The notes: generated by a model from the letters alone, not told the origin. Counted from the stretch's first letter, positions 9,787-22,888 are shown. The stretch: DNA of 64,000 bases from Cerrena zonata (GCA_038087015.1 JASBNA010000085.1:62001-126000), one strand, 5' to 3'. A program made the numbers and translations.

Positions 9787-12700
9787 TCAATCAGTCAGTG
9801 CCCAGGTTAAGTTCATTTGTGACATGAAGGTACGTACTTTGTTGAGTGGTAATACATGGATCAAGTCTCCAGGAATACCGTCAATGTGACGTGGGCGCAA
9901 CGCAAAGTGGCATATGATTGATGATGACGTTGTTACGACAAGGTCGGATCGACGAGCTGATTGGAAAAGGAACCCACCCATCTCGAACTTTGCATATGGG
10001 TCGAACGATTCATATTGGGCCGGGAGACGTTCAAATTCTTCGATAGCTAGAAAAACCTCTGAGCGCTGCGATGGTCCTTGTTTCCAAGTGTACCGAAAGA
10101 TTTCGCGTATCGACCCTGCCCTCATCGTTTGGCGAGTTATCAATCCACTCTGTGGGTGTGGATCGTGATGAGGATCGCAGTCAAAGACCACATTAGAATC
10201 TCCCCGGTCTCCAGCTACGTAGGTATAGCCTCGATACTCGACAGATTTCAGCAGTTCGTCAGCATAAGGACTCAGGTTGTTAGGGGTGCCCAAATCAATA
10301 GAAGTGTGAGCGTAGGTGCCAATACACTTTCGCAGCGCACTAATAACATCATCCTTCAACACCAGTTCGCGAAGGTTCTTTGTAGTATGGTTTTTGACCA
10401 GCGTAAGGCGAGGTTGCAGTTGGAGGCCTGCGTTGATGACACTATTGAGCGTTCCACGAGTGTCATTATGGAATGTAGACAAGAATTTTGGAATGATGCT
10501 ATGGAGAACTTCAGGTAGACGATCTGGCGCAAAGAGGTTTCGAAGATTCTGTTTGTAGCAAAGTTTCCTTAACATCGTACCGGGCATATCATCTAATACG
10601 ATCACACAGTCGAATGGGAATAATCCACTCGTTCAGTATATGTGTTTGTGGAGTTCAAGGAGAGTTTACTCACATATACGTCTATTTGTGGCAGTATGCT
10701 GGAGGATACCATTCCCCCGTTCAAATCCGAAGCACCAAATCGAATGGCTAGGTCCCATGTAGTCAAGAACATCTGGAAAATGGCCAAGTAATAGATGGTG
10801 GGTCGGCAGGATCTCCGCTCCGGGAAATAGGTCAAGGAAATCCCGTAGATACGCCTCCATGTGTGCCCGTAGCTGACCGCTGCGGCTCGCGTTCATAGTT
10901 CTCATGGTGGCAAACCTGATCGCAGCGACCATATGCATGAAGTTGGCCAGTAGGCGATACTCTCGAGAGTCTTCTTCCTTCAATCCCCATGCATATACTA
11001 GACTGGTCACAAGATGAATAGTCGAAAAGACACGCCAACCATCTGCTGAGAGATGTCCGTCAGACAACGATTGTCTGCTGACTGGCGTGATCCAAGATGG
11101 AAGTATAGTCTGGCTTATGTCTTCGCAGATGAGCTTCATCATCATTTTGCACAGGATACGATCTTTCTTCTTTCGAGACGATAAAATCTTCCCCGAGGCA
11201 TCAACAATGCCTTCACTTCGACGCTAAGTAGTGGTAAGCTGTGGGAGTTGATTCGAAGACTGCATAACATATACATACATATTCTTCAAGTAAGAGCAAG
11301 GCTTCATCTTTCGTACGAGGGACGTTGTTAGCAGCACGTTGGAACCTTCTAGCGCAAAGCGCAAGAAGAGTAGCTGATTTAAGCCGCCTCAAGCGAGTGG
11401 TAGTGCCATGAACTAGCACATCCTCAGCAATAGCCATATTTTCCGAGGAGACGAGTCGTGCGGACCCAGCTCTACGCTTTCCCTGGACTAGACGACCCTT
11501 CTCGTTGAGAATTCCTCGATTGATTCTCTGAATTGGAAGATCGCGAGGAAGAAAGAGGGGGAGCCAACGAAAGATCAACAGAACCAATCAAGATAATATA
11601 AGTGATGAATTGAGACACATACCTGACTATTGATATAATCCAGGATTTGCGCCTTCGACATGTTTTCGAATTCAGTGCGAGGTGCCTTAAGTTCCGTAAG
11701 ACAAAGATGACGTAGAGCTTCCAGTCGGAGCTTTGCCATGTCCGTTTTACTGCCAGTTCGAAAAGTGTTTTCTACTTCCCCAATCTCATCTGGATCAGGG
11801 GGCCCTTTCCTCTTCGTTCGTTTTTTACCTTGAGGATGAAGAAGTTTTCCCGAAGCATCACTGATACCTTTGCTGACTCGCTGTTTGTTGGGTCAGATTC
11901 ATTCAGAGGAAGGGAGGAATTCAGGCTGACATATGCAAGAAGCTTCGCAATCAGTGCATCCTTCGATAAGTCATAAAAGTAATCGCCTAGTAGACGCGCG
12001 GACACCTTTTGAATCACGGCAATTTGTACATCCGTCTTGAAGTACCGAATGGAGTACTTCTGGACAGCTTCCAGCGCATCTTCGATCTCCGTTTCTGTAA
12101 TTTCTCCAGCTTGGCCATGTTGATCCTCCACCATACAATTTCCCTCATCGTCGAACCATCCCTGTTCGCGACGCTAAAACAACTGCCTTAGAAAATTAGA
12201 GAGTGAGTGGAGGAGTGAAGACGCACATAATCCAGCAGCCTTCGCCACAGTTTTGCTGCGCCACCCCTGAAAGTAAGACCCTGCTCCTTACAAAGGAGCT
12301 TCAGGAAAGGCTTTCGTAGCTTATGAAGACGAGCCGCAGAACCGGTCTTGAATATTTTGTACGCATCGGTTATCTCTTCATCGGAGATTCGTTTCTTTGA
12401 TGGATCATATCCTATTCCGTTGAGTCCATCGGCGTGTTCGAAGCTCATACCAAAGACGTTCTGAATGTGGGTAGCTAGCATCCTGAGGGCGCCTGCGTGC
12501 ATGATATCTATTGCGGTGAACTTTGAGGGATCCCAATACGGTAGTCTGAGGAACTCGGTCCATCGTATGCCATTCTCTTTGAACAGTTCATCACGTTTTT
12601 TCTTCGTCCCGGCGGATAACCATGCGTTGGCAAGTCTACGATGCTCTTCGGAAGTTCGCTTTGGCCACGACTTCCAGTCAAGATTCTCTTTGTCGCTGAG

Positions 12701-14209
12701 CAGCAATGAACAGAAGGAACAGAAGAATTTTTCGCTCTTGTGTGTTGCTAGTCCAAGGAATTGACGTATTGCGACCAAATCTGCAACAGCAGGTACAATT
12801 GCATGTCGAGTAGTTCTACCTCTGGGGTGGCTGGGGGTCCGAGTGAGATGTATACCGGGCATCCATGCTTTGAGGAATTCATCTATGAGAGGACAGAGAG
12901 AGTGATTGGTCTCGTCATCGTGTGGATGGTTTGGTCCGGGTATGATGAATGCTAAATACATGTTCTCATACTTGTAGCGTTCTTGCGGAGGAAGACTCAG
13001 ACAAGCCAGATAGCAAGATCCAAATGAGGCTGTAGGACCGCCCTTCCCGTATGCGGCATAACCGTCTATACAGATACTCCATGCGTAACGACCCTTGCTT
13101 AAATCCGAGAAAAAAGGTGTCCCGTCGTTATCTATAACATCGTTCATGATCTGAGCTGCCCAGATATCTGAAGCCTCAGATGCACCGGCCTCTCGGCAGA
13201 TGGTAGAATATTGATCGATGAGTTCCTCGATTCCAGGACGACAAATAAACTTTGCGAACCAGTGCCCGAAGTGTTGGTATACGAACGTGCGTGTTGGTAC
13301 AGGCCGAGGTTTACCCCCAAAATGGCGAAGCGTACGTAAGGGTGCATTGCAGTTCATTTCCTCTGGCGCCTTTTTCGACACGCAACGCTCGGGATAAGGG
13401 TGATCGAGAGGGTAAAGCGCAAAACATTGCGGACAGCAGGCATAGGATGTAGTGACAGGTTCAGCAGAGACTGTGGATATGATAGTACGAATATTTTTCG
13501 GTATGTCCGATACGACAGCAGATGAACTGAGGGTATTGTCGGTGTGACGACTCAATGCGAGCTCGACAAGCAAGGTTAAAGTAGCGATGAAGAAGTCACA
13601 TTGATCCATAGATACGCCGCAAAGTAGATGCAACACCGCAGTTGACACGAATACGAGAGCAACGATTGGGTCCATCAATTTCGTCACAGGATCAAGATAT
13701 CGAGCTAGATTTGTGATCAAAGGGACTTCGTTCGAAAATGGGGTTTGTGACATACCTGTGTCGATAGTACCATCCTGAGATGGTGTTGTTGAGATAACAG
13801 GGCAGCCGGTGGAACGCTGCCTCTCCCATTCCAACGACCTCTTCTTATCGAGAGCTCGAAGTGTATCTTCAAGGTCTGAAAGAAGAATGGAAGCACGTAG
13901 CCGTACTTCTGTATCCCCTTGTTTCGACAGCGTGATAACGTAGGCATGATGACTGAGAAGCCATTCTTCGTTCTGGATGAATTGTGAATTCTCGTGCGCG
14001 TCATGGCGCAGTGCAAATGTATCTTGCTCATGATGCAACGGAGGGCGAGGAGGTTGCAGATGAAGGGGTACAGTATTGGGTAGCGGAGGTTTAACAAAAA
14101 CGAGAGGTCCTAGATCAGCCAATGCTTCCCGCCGCTGCAGGAGAGAAATCGACTTCTCCTTGAGGTCCTTTATTAGAGTGTCGAACCTATGTCGTTGGTT
14201 TGTATCCAT
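9787..14209 (-). CDS. tnp2: Tnp2-type (CACTA/EnSpm) transposase, multi-exon
   Basis: The first exon (14209 to about 12230) encodes a long stretch with an N-terminal Cys pair motif (CCPQCFALYPLDHPYPERC), then the Tnp2 core: ENMYLAFIIPGPNHP, a Cys/His-bearing HKSEKFFCSFCSLLL segment and LPYWDPSKFTAIDIMHAGAL. These are hallmarks of fungal CACTA transposases. Later exons (about 12170-11770, 11770-11620, 11587-11213) carry several short helical segments that look SAP-like (for example MSKAQILDYINSQ, SKDALIAKLLAYV). Exon 11145-10666 carries the conserved C-terminal region (LSADGWRVFSTIHL, NFMHMVAAIRF, GPSHSIWCFGFERGNGILQ). Exon 10605-9787 ends the protein with HVLPLNKVRTFM. No frameshift is evident, so the gene may be intact. 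Exact splice sites in the middle are uncertain. Terminal inverted repeats were not found, so element limits are not given. Confidence 0.85.
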
Positions 14210-15540
14210 GGTTGGTGTAAGATGGCGGGATAGACTATCTGATCGCTTCCAACAAGGGCATTATACGCTCGATTTGATTAGATCTTGAACAAGCCCCGTC
14301 GCCAAAGGTACTCGATAAGGGAAAAAATGAACGGGGCCGAAATGGAACCGTCTCGATCCTACTAATTATCGGTTGCTTCGACTCCCGTCTTCTTGCCCAT
14401 CATCCGCCCTCGGAGGGAAGCACGGGCAGAATTCGCATATTGAAAGTTAGTCGTGAAACTTGAAACAGCTTGTACGGCAAGCTGCTCCCTGGATGATAAC
14501 TTCTATCTTCACGGTATTTTACAATATAGTGACAATTTGTTGTCTTCGCCAGTGGCACCTCTCTGAACCTTCCATGGTGCATGCAGGTGTTAGATATTGC
14601 GAATCTACGGACCACTTGCCAGTGCAAGACTCTCACTAATACTGTACTACCCTCCCGAGTTGATGTGTCGTGCTGTCTGCCTACATCGATTTGCGACTTG
14701 GATGGATCTGGTACCTAGCTGAGGAATCTCGCTCGTATCTTTGACTAATACGATCAGCAAGGACTACCCTTGTACCCTCGGTCGCTGAGTCTGCGAGAGA
14801 GGGAGACGCACGCCGGATTTCATCTTCAAAGCTACTCCTTAAGTATCGTGAGTACGATTGCTCCATGTCTCCGTTTATAATCGATTGCTAAAACCTGTTG
14901 GATAGGCTTGAGAGCAGATTCATTGAGCCGTAATTGTTTCATTTCTGTAGTACCTGGTGACCTACCTATCACAAGGGTAACGAGATAAACCCCAGTTTCC
15001 CTATTTATACACCTGCTGTCTCTCCGATTATGACAGCCTAGTACTAAGAGGGTTACATGTTATAAGTGAAATATCATATATCTTGGACATCTTCTACGCA
15101 GGGACTTAGTAGAGACCCATGTAGCCATTGTGTACTTGATCTTGAGCGGACGGGAGTAACTTACAGTACCATGCTCTGCAGAAGTCAATTCGTATGTCCA
15201 GGAACATAGGACACTCGAAAAACCTAGTGTGCCATTCATGTGGAGTGGACTTTGTCGAATCTATGAAAACAACGACGGTTCGGGTCCAATAATGATGGGA
15301 ATGCTGGAGACTGCTGCATATCAGAAACACGTGTGCTAATCTAACTCATGACTAGATGCTAAATGAGCTAACCTATATTGCTGGGAGGTACTGTTCGAGC
15401 TAGGTGGATTCACTTTCTCGAGACCAGTCTCTACAAAAGAAGAAACGAAGAAAAAAGGAGAAGTCATTGTCATTGCGAATCTAAAGTGAAAGTGAAAGGA
15501 ACCGAGTTAGAGAAGAAATGATTCAAAGGTGAGTGTGACC
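14210..15540. other. Gene-free stretch upstream of the transposase gene
   Basis: About 1.3 kb with only short open frames. It probably contains the promoter of the minus-strand transposase gene. A GTACC/ACTAGT-rich composition is noticeable, but no gene, RNA or repeat of other parts of the window was seen. Confidence 0.4.
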
Positions 15541-15660
15541 CTGTCTTACCTCGTCGGACCCTGTCTTACCTCGTCGGACCCTGTCTTACCTCGTCGGACC
15601 CTGTCTTACCTCGTCGGACCCTGTCTTACCTCGTCGGACCCTGTCTTACCTCGTCGGACC
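15541..15660 (+). repeat. Minisatellite, 20-bp unit x 6
   Basis: Six perfect tandem copies of CTGTCTTACCTCGTCGGACC. A partial unit precedes them (ending at 15540) and the array stops at 15661. A minus-strand open frame reads across the array (15606-15950) but has no other support as a gene. Confidence 0.98.
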
Positions 15661-16589
15661 CGGTCAATGTAGTGGAAGGTGTGTTGAGAGATAGAGCTCC
15701 GCCAAGTGTGGTGGTCCTTGAAATTCATTACATCTCGGTCTCGTGGTCGCAGGTTTCGTACTAGTAGTGAGCTACCTAGTACTAGCAGATCGAGGATCCA
15801 GCAACGCAGACCGAAGGCGAGCGGGATTGAGAGCAGGGCGGCTATCAGAAGACCTTCCTTTAAAGGAAAGGTCCTCGACCAATTAGGAAAGCATGCGGAG
15901 TAAATACCGTGACTAAGAAAGGCGTGGGGAGTGACCGTGTGTTCGAACAAAACAAGAGGAAAGACTTCTAGGCTATAGACTACTAGTATAGAGCCGAGAA
16001 GACAATCGCTCTCTGAGACACGGCACTAATACCACGTAGCGTGACAAAGATAGATGCGTCTCTATAATCTTCCTGTATCCGTCTGATAAGTAGTGCTCGA
16101 TGTTGATAACGGGGTACTAGTACAGTGTGTTCTTGGCTAGCTGCAAGAAGTTCGACTTTTGAGTATTTGGCAAGTCGATGTATTTCAGGTTGCTTGAGTT
16201 GCTTTGTGAGGGGGTACGTATGTGGCTTTCAATTACATAGTGCCCTATGAGATGATAACGTACCGACCAGTAAAGACCCAGCGTTGAAGAGCTTCAACCT
16301 CCCATTGAGTAGTTAACGAGCCATGAAGGTGGGGAAGAGATACCATGATCACTGATTGCACTGGCTGGGAGAGTCACCATAGAATCTGGGCTCTCTCTCA
16401 GAACGTCCATAGCTTCCTCACGCATTATTGACACCAAAAGAAAGAGAGTGGATTATCATGTATATGTCATATGTGCACATATGTAGATGGAAACAATGGT
16501 TCTATGCACTCGATATCAAATCCACATAAGCTCAAGAACAGAGATTATTACTCCGTCACCGCACAAAACACAGCACGATAACGACCCAT
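15661..16589. other. Gene-free stretch after the minisatellite
   Basis: About 930 bases with several TACTAGTA-like palindromes (near 15757, 15985, 16117). It probably includes the 3' flank of the minus-strand gene that follows. I see no coding exon. Confidence 0.4.
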
Positions 16590-17808
16590 TCACGTACCAT
16601 CCAACAACGGGATCTCATCAGCAGTCTTCCTCGCCCTCTCTCTAGCATCCCTTCTATTCTCTTTTATTCGGTCTATAGACGCTTTGATGGCATGGAGCTG
16701 AATTTCGATCGGGATGCGATCCTCTACCAATATAGGAGTGGCCACGCGGAGCCTCAGTTCTTCCATATTTTCGCTCATGGCTAGCACAAGTCGCATGGTC
16801 CTTCCTACATGTGTTAAAGCTCGAATTCTGTATTCGCCTACGTTGCGGAGTAGATCTAGACGTTGATCAATATTCCACAGACGTCGTCTATTGCCACCAA
16901 GCATCGTCCACAGCTCGGACAAGACCTGGGAATGTTCTCCTGTGATAGACATATGCTCACGGGAAAGCATGTCGTTTATGACATGAAGGTGTTCCTCCAA
17001 ACGGTCCAGCTTGGTCAGCGCACACTCACATTGAAGAACAACTCGACTTGTCTGGATTGTAAAAAGATTCATGACGTCTTGAAAAGTAGTCGTTACTAGT
17101 ACAGCGCGATGTGCATCGGACCCTGCATCGGTTAACGACCATGGCCACGGCCATACTGTCTGCAGAAGACTCGTGCTTGGAGATTTGGAGACTTCGGATT
17201 CGAGGATGTGCAGAGCATACTCGTTGGCAGCGAGGATACTGTAGGTAGCATGTCAGTCGTTTTGAAAGCTCAAGCAACTATACTCTAGACGTACTGGTCA
17301 ACTGCGCCACTAACTCGTGCATTAAGTTTCTGGAGGCCACGTGCAGTCACCCTGGCAATGTCCACAAATGTCTCCAGCTCATCCGCAACAAGGTCGTGTG
17401 TAGTCAAGTCACTGGTCCTAACAAGGGAAATAAGATCACTAGTAGCCATCTGCGCAAGTTTGATGTCTAAGGAAAGCTGTGAACCTTCCGCCGAGCTGGC
17501 CATCAATTCGCTCAAACTTGCGCTTTGTATTTTTTCCAATGCTGGAAAATCGGCTTTCAAGACGATACCTGTGCCAGTGAGCCCAGCCTGACCGCTGCCA
17601 AGGGAGTGGGTCGAATTGCCACAGATGACTGAGACGATGGAGATATCGCAAAGTGGTTTGATATTGTCGAACATGAAGGCAGTGAAGGTCGAGAGGGCCC
17701 ACCCGAATAGCCATATTATAACAAATAGTCCCATCGGGTAGCGTAGAATGTAGAAGGAGTGACGTGAAAGGTCCTTGAGAACCTCTAGAGAAAGTAGCTT
17801 AGAGGCCT
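16590..17808 (-). CDS. Membrane/coiled-coil protein, diverged third member of the IR2-arm family
   Basis: Two exons are clear: about 17808-17295 and 17238-16590, joined over a 56-nt GT...AG intron at the same position as in the IR2 copies. The N-terminal part has one membrane segment (FYILRYPMGLFVIIWLFGWA). A conserved block follows with LSLDIKLAQMATSDLISLVR and RGLQKLNARVSGAVDQ. The second half is a long helical region with SQVLSELWTMLGGNRRRLWN, ending DEIPLLDGT. The first exon with the start codon, seen in the relatives, was not found here, so the 5' end is open. I know this as a family common in Agaricomycetes without known function. Compared with the arm copies it is clearly older in sequence but keeps the frame throughout. 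Confidence 0.7.
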
Positions 17809-18299
17809 ATTGACAGTCGTCGAGAGTCCGCGGTTATTGGATGGGGTATTTACTAGTACGCCTTCTTGTTGCAGTAAGATAGAAATGCGAGCTATATAAC
17901 CCATAGACCGGGTTAAAACCAACTCAGGCTAAAGCAGCCAATGACAATGGACTTACGATATTGATTCGATTCGATATTGTTTGTATGCGGAGTGGTCCTC
18001 GGTGCTAAACCGTCGAGCTTGAGGTATAGGTATACAAGTAGGAAGTAGAGGGACTGTAGTATCCTGGATCGTCAATGTAAGAAACAAAGAAATGTTTTGA
18101 TGTGGCTCAAAGTCATCCCATATGAGGTATCTCTAATCAAGCACTGCATCTGTGCCACGTATTGGTAGACGAGTATAGGTCACAATATCCATCTGAAGAT
18201 CCACTTGCTTAAACAGCCGTAATGAATCAGACAGCAAGACATTTAGTGGCCATTTATTCAGCACCTTACATTGAGGTGTTTAACTCGAATGTTTTACCA
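17809..18299. other. Intergenic stretch
   Basis: Upstream region of the preceding minus-strand gene. The missing first exon may lie here, but I could not identify it. Confidence 0.35.
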
Positions 18300-19199
18300 T
18301 ACTGTGACTGCGCACGGTCACCCACACCGTGCATATCTTGAGCGAATTCCATCCCTTACAGACACCGATCACGAATGAAATGACGGAAGGCACTCCGCCA
18401 AGTGAGGCAGTCCTTTGCTTCAGGAAAATCAGGACCGGGCCAACGACATCACCTTCGCGTTTGAGAGGGGCATCATTTTGTGGGCAGCTATCGACGTGTG
18501 TTTATGCGGTCGTTGTAATCAAGTAAGCACCCTGTCATGAAATTTGCACCCACCAGCAAAAGGCTTGTCAATACCGGCTAGTAACGGGTTAATGGCCAAT
18601 AACGTAAGCCCATATACTAGAGTAAATGTCGCCGAGGCCATCGGCTAGATCCCTTGCTTGTGGAGGACAAAATGGCTCACTGAGATAATGACATTACCTC
18701 TAAATGCGGCGTGAGGGTGCACCAACAGTGTCTATCATGAATCCTGAATTTCTGGTATTGAAGCTAGGTTTATGATCATACTTAAGCTCCAAAATAGTCT
18801 GATGAGCCTTGAGCCCGTTTAATTAGTATTCTATTCAAGGTGCAAAATAGGCCTAGTACTTCCGAGTCGTGCTCGTTGAAGTGAGGCGCCCCTGCGTCCT
18901 GGCCCGGAGAGTTACGGAAATCGGATTGAACCGGGTTGCATGTAATAAGACCCAGCAGAGAGCCCTTGCAAGCAAGTATCGGGAGAGTGGGTTACGAAAC
19001 GATACGCCGAGGGCTGTGTCTGAGCCGACTCGTTCGTAATGCGACCATGGCCAAATTCTCACGCCATTTTTTTTGTTTCCGTGCAAGTTAACGTCCGTGA
19101 GGGCCAAGCCCTATGTCGGACGACAAAAACATTAACAAATGATTTTATCCTCCAAGTAGTAACTCACGCCAGTTTACACCAAGGAAAGTACTGTGAGGA
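18300..19199. repeat. Diverged upstream flank of DR1 copy 1
   Basis: This stretch matches 50200-50738 patchily: both contain GTGGGCAGCTATCGAC, a following region with TTTACACCCAC/TTTGCACCCAC and CGGGAGAG-TGGG-TACGAA. The matches continue up to the sharp start of near-identity at 19200/50739. The duplication therefore seems older and longer than its near-identical core. No gene is evident. Confidence 0.6.
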
Positions 19200-22011
19200 T
19201 CAGACCTGATCATCGAACCTACTTATCATGAACATTGAATCATTTAATAGTTACCATGCCTTGTTTTAAACTCATGATCAATCAGAGACTGGGGCAGGTA
19301 ACGCTTACTTGTAATTTACAAGAGACGTAGTTTATATGTTTTAAGTTCAACGAACAATCATGCGACTAGTGGGAGTCAATATTCTCGAAATGTGAAAGCA
19401 GCTTGAGTACATTCTCAGTTATTGCCGTGAATCAAACCAAAGTTCGGTGGTGTGCTCCTGTCTCGAACATTTCTAAATATCGTTGAGATCCTAAGTGATG
19501 TGATGAGTTGTCGTAGTTTGGGAACACCCGAGACCGAAAGACATACCTCAAAATCTCATCCGAGAGACGTAGATCCACCGGCTCTGACATCTCAAGGGCT
19601 GCACGATCCTCTTCTGTCAGTTCAGAGAGCCACTTTGTGTCGTAAAAGTTTCGTGGTAGACCACGTGGAGGCTCGCTGGGAGCTTGTACGCGCGTCGAGC
19701 CACGGGTCCTCCACCTGGGCATTTTCCCTCGTTTGGGTTGCGCATTGGGCTTCCACCGCTTGCTCATATGTACATGATCCAGACGAACCATCCACTCCTC
19801 TGCTTCTGATGATCTCCAAGGTATTCTAAGGACAACGTTGCGTTTTTCATCATTGACATAAACCTCCTCGTCGTCACTAACTGCTTGATAGCAGATATTC
19901 CGCCACAGCGGTACGAATTTCTTGAGATCCCTATCCATTCCGCAGATTTCCGCACGGCGGTCACGAAGCTAGCACCAACTCTGCAGTCAGACTTTGTTCA
20001 AGGTATGCCACAATAGCTACCACTTACATATCTTCGGCGGTTCACTTGTGCGTTAGCCCTTGCTTCATCCAGTAAGGTTTGTGTAGATTCCCCATCATTT
20101 TGCTCGATGAGTAATTGCGTCTGGTAGCGTTTTCTGAGATATGTGAGGTGAGTGAAGAAAATATCAACAATGCTAGCAGTCTGTTCAGGCTCTCCCCACC
20201 CAATCCGAAGAAAGTCGATCACGAAAAGGTCTTTAAGTCGAATATTCCATGAAGAGCGTATGGTTTTGCCACTTAAGTGAGGCCGCATGGGCTTTAAAAC
20301 GGGACCTTCACCGCGTTTCAAGGAAAAGGCTTTGACGTTGGTTTCGACGGCAGCTACGATTGGGGAGCCGAGGTGGAAGGTATCACGATCCATGAGTCGA
20401 AGTATATGAAAACGGACCAGGGCCTATCAAGTTTCTCAGTTAGAAATAGTTATAGTTGTATAACGCTCGCAAAAATCAACATTGAACTCCCCTGCAGTAT
20501 CTTACGGTCCTCGTCACGTGGCATAGGATTATAGTGTGGTTTCTTCTTGTCGGCTTTGTCCCTCGGATTGCCTGCGCCTTGTGTTCTCGATTCTCCAGAC
20601 TGTTCTTCTCGCTGCTTATCAAATAGGTCAAGCAACAGTCTCCGTAAATCTTGTACAGTTACTGGTGTATGCTTCAAAGATCAACAAGTGTCGGAATCAG
20701 CCAGATCCAGAGACAGCAATACATGGAAAGCAACATACAGGGTCCGCTGTCAACAGCTGCTGCATGAAGGCACTTGAGTCCATGATCATATCCTGGGAAC
20801 AGAAGTGACATCGATCAGCCAGAGAAAGGGGAGGATAAAGATGAATAGTGACCTACGAGCTGGGTTTCTTGTTCAATGTTTTCCGGAGAGTCTCTTTCAT
20901 CTTCATTCTTGCGCTCTCTATCCATAACCAGGGGTACATAGTTGTCATGAGTGAAGTTGGTCCCAATGAGATCGAAACCATCCCATGCGGAACCAGCTTC
21001 ACAACGGTTCGCGCTTTTCTGTACTGGTGGGAGGATATCGAAGCCATTCCAACCAGTTTCTTCAGATACCGAGGGTATGGTAAAGCCGTTCCAGGTCTGG
21101 GTACTGACCACAAGTTCTGCTGGGGGGCACAAAGGGTCCGGAGACTCGTTGTGAGAGTTACACGGACCGGCGGGTGTAGCAAGGTAACTCTGCGAATTGT
21201 TTCAGAAATGAATGTAACATTCTCCGGGCAGAAAGCGAGGCGAGTAGGGAGACATACAGTATTCTCTCGTTCCTTCCCTTTACCTTTGAGGCTGGGCTGA
21301 CCGTGACAAGTATCACCTGGGTTATCTATTTGGAGGAGATCATCTGTCGATACAGTCACAAACAAATGCGAGCGGGTACACGGGAGGTCTCACTGGTATA
21401 GTCATCGTCGTCGCTCTCATCTTCTTCATAGATTGGTGACATTCTACTGTCATACATATCTCCAGAGTAATACATCTCTTTCTCCGACGTTGACGTGACC
21501 CGACTCCCTTCACCTTGACTTGAACGAGAGAAAGGTTTGAACCAAGACTGCATGATAGGGTGGGGTGTGGGTGGAGGTGGTGACAATGAAAGAGACGTCA
21601 ATACAACAAAGAAACAAAGGTCGGTGTGCCACTCGCCACTTGTTAGTGGCACCTACTAGAGATATGTATTACGTATGAACCCAGGCTCGAGATCCTACCA
21701 GTGATTCTTGTTGTAATCGTAGAAGCAGGCGTGTGCTTTTTGACGATATACGGGACCTGGAGAGACGCTACCAATGTACCTCTGGAGGCTCAATTTCAAA
21801 GGTCACGGGAAAGGTGATAATTAGCGAATGGAGAGTAAATGGAACACTAACAAGGGTGATCATGACATGAGATGGGTAACATCGGAGAGTAACGAAGTAG
21901 TCACCACTTACGAGACTTACTCGAGCCTAACGATAGCATGAATGCTGTACCAACTAGGCTGTGCGAGGCTCGATAAGGTACTACATGATACGACTAGTAG
22001 ACCACACTTAC
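19200..22011. repeat. DR1 copy 1 (2.8-kb direct repeat)
   Basis: Identical to 50739-53550 with a constant offset of 31539 and no length change. I saw only two substitutions (near 19227 and near 20269). Both borders are abrupt: the right one follows ACCACACTTAC. It contains one complete multi-exon gene. Confidence 0.97.
19416..21553 (-). CDS. Multi-exon hypothetical protein of a basidiomycete multi-copy family (DR1 copy 1)
   Basis: Reading the minus strand, the start is MQSWFKPFSRSSQGEG, followed by an acidic stretch (EEDESDDDD). An exon then has three spaced W-N/D-G-F motifs (TWNGFTIP, GWNGFDIL, AWDGFDLI). Further exons carry HTPVTVQDLRRLLLDLFDKQ, the block LKDLFVIDFLRIGWGEPEQT...LLDEARANAQVNRRRY, and the end block with ICYQAVSDDEE, WRSSEAEEWM, DHVH and GLPRNFYDTKWL. 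The last two blocks resemble a family I know only as hypothetical proteins repeated many times in Agaricomycete genomes; function is unknown. The stop at 19416 assumes a final GTATGT...TTAG intron; without it the frame ends at 19432. The second copy (50955-53092) keeps the same frames. Confidence 0.65.
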
Positions 22012-22888
22012 AGTAACCATTTAGTAATGCCAGTGAGGCTTGGTCGCTCCCGAGAGCAACCTGTAGTGATTAGTGTCTGCATAACGGTATACATAGCTTC
22101 GCTTCGTCATGACACTGGCTCTATATGCAGAGATGACAATGATGAGATTGAAATACGCCCACTGGCAGTGCCGAATGGTGCGAGCAAAGCATGAACTCCC
22201 AGGTTGAACGAGCTGCTGTGATACCGTAGTACTCACTGGTGGATGACGTCAGATACGTACAGTCCACGATAAGAACGACCAATTAAGAAAGAACGGCAAG
22301 CCAGTCATACTAACCAATAGCGGTCATATCTTTAACAACGTTAACACACAGTATGTAATCCTATCCAACATACAATGTCGGGGTACCAGGTTCAAACTCT
22401 ACCATAATTTATGGTTCATCACAGGCAAATTCCTATGCTAAGCAACACATTCTCCTTCCAGAATCTTGAGGGGATGGCCGCCGTGTTTCGGGTATTATGA
22501 CATTACACATGTTAGTGTTTATAGCATATTTAGCATTTAACCATCTGTACATCCATCATCGCGGTATAGCATGCATGTTCCTCTACCTACGTGAGTAACT
22601 GACAACTGTTCGTGGAATACTAATTTCGAGAATGTTCCCATCGAATGTGGAGGAGCCTGTATGGATATCTATTTGTCCCTTAAACTGTAAGTGAAATACT
22701 AGTCCTTTAGAAGCGTAAGGACTTATATTAAACATGACATGTCACAAATCGAAATAGGTGTGTACCCACGTGCAGTTTGACCTGTCCATAGATCAAAATG
22801 AACACTTAGAACTTGGGTTGTTCTTGTAAACACAATTCTGTTTCATTGTCAGCCTATCATACTTCGGCCACCATATGGTTCATCAGAC
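22012..22888. other. Gene-free stretch
   Basis: About 880 bases beyond DR1 copy 1. A weak match to 53551-53580 continues briefly past the border (TTTAGTAATG). I see no gene. Confidence 0.35.

Noticed and set aside
15606..15950. Minus-strand open frame crossing the 20-bp minisatellite
   Set aside because: Part of the frame is repeat translation, the rest has no recognisable features or splice support.
20853..21365. 170-codon minus-strand frame in DR1
   Set aside because: It runs through an intron (GTATGT...GCAG) in another frame; the spliced gene explains the region, including the W-N-G-F motifs in the alternative frame.
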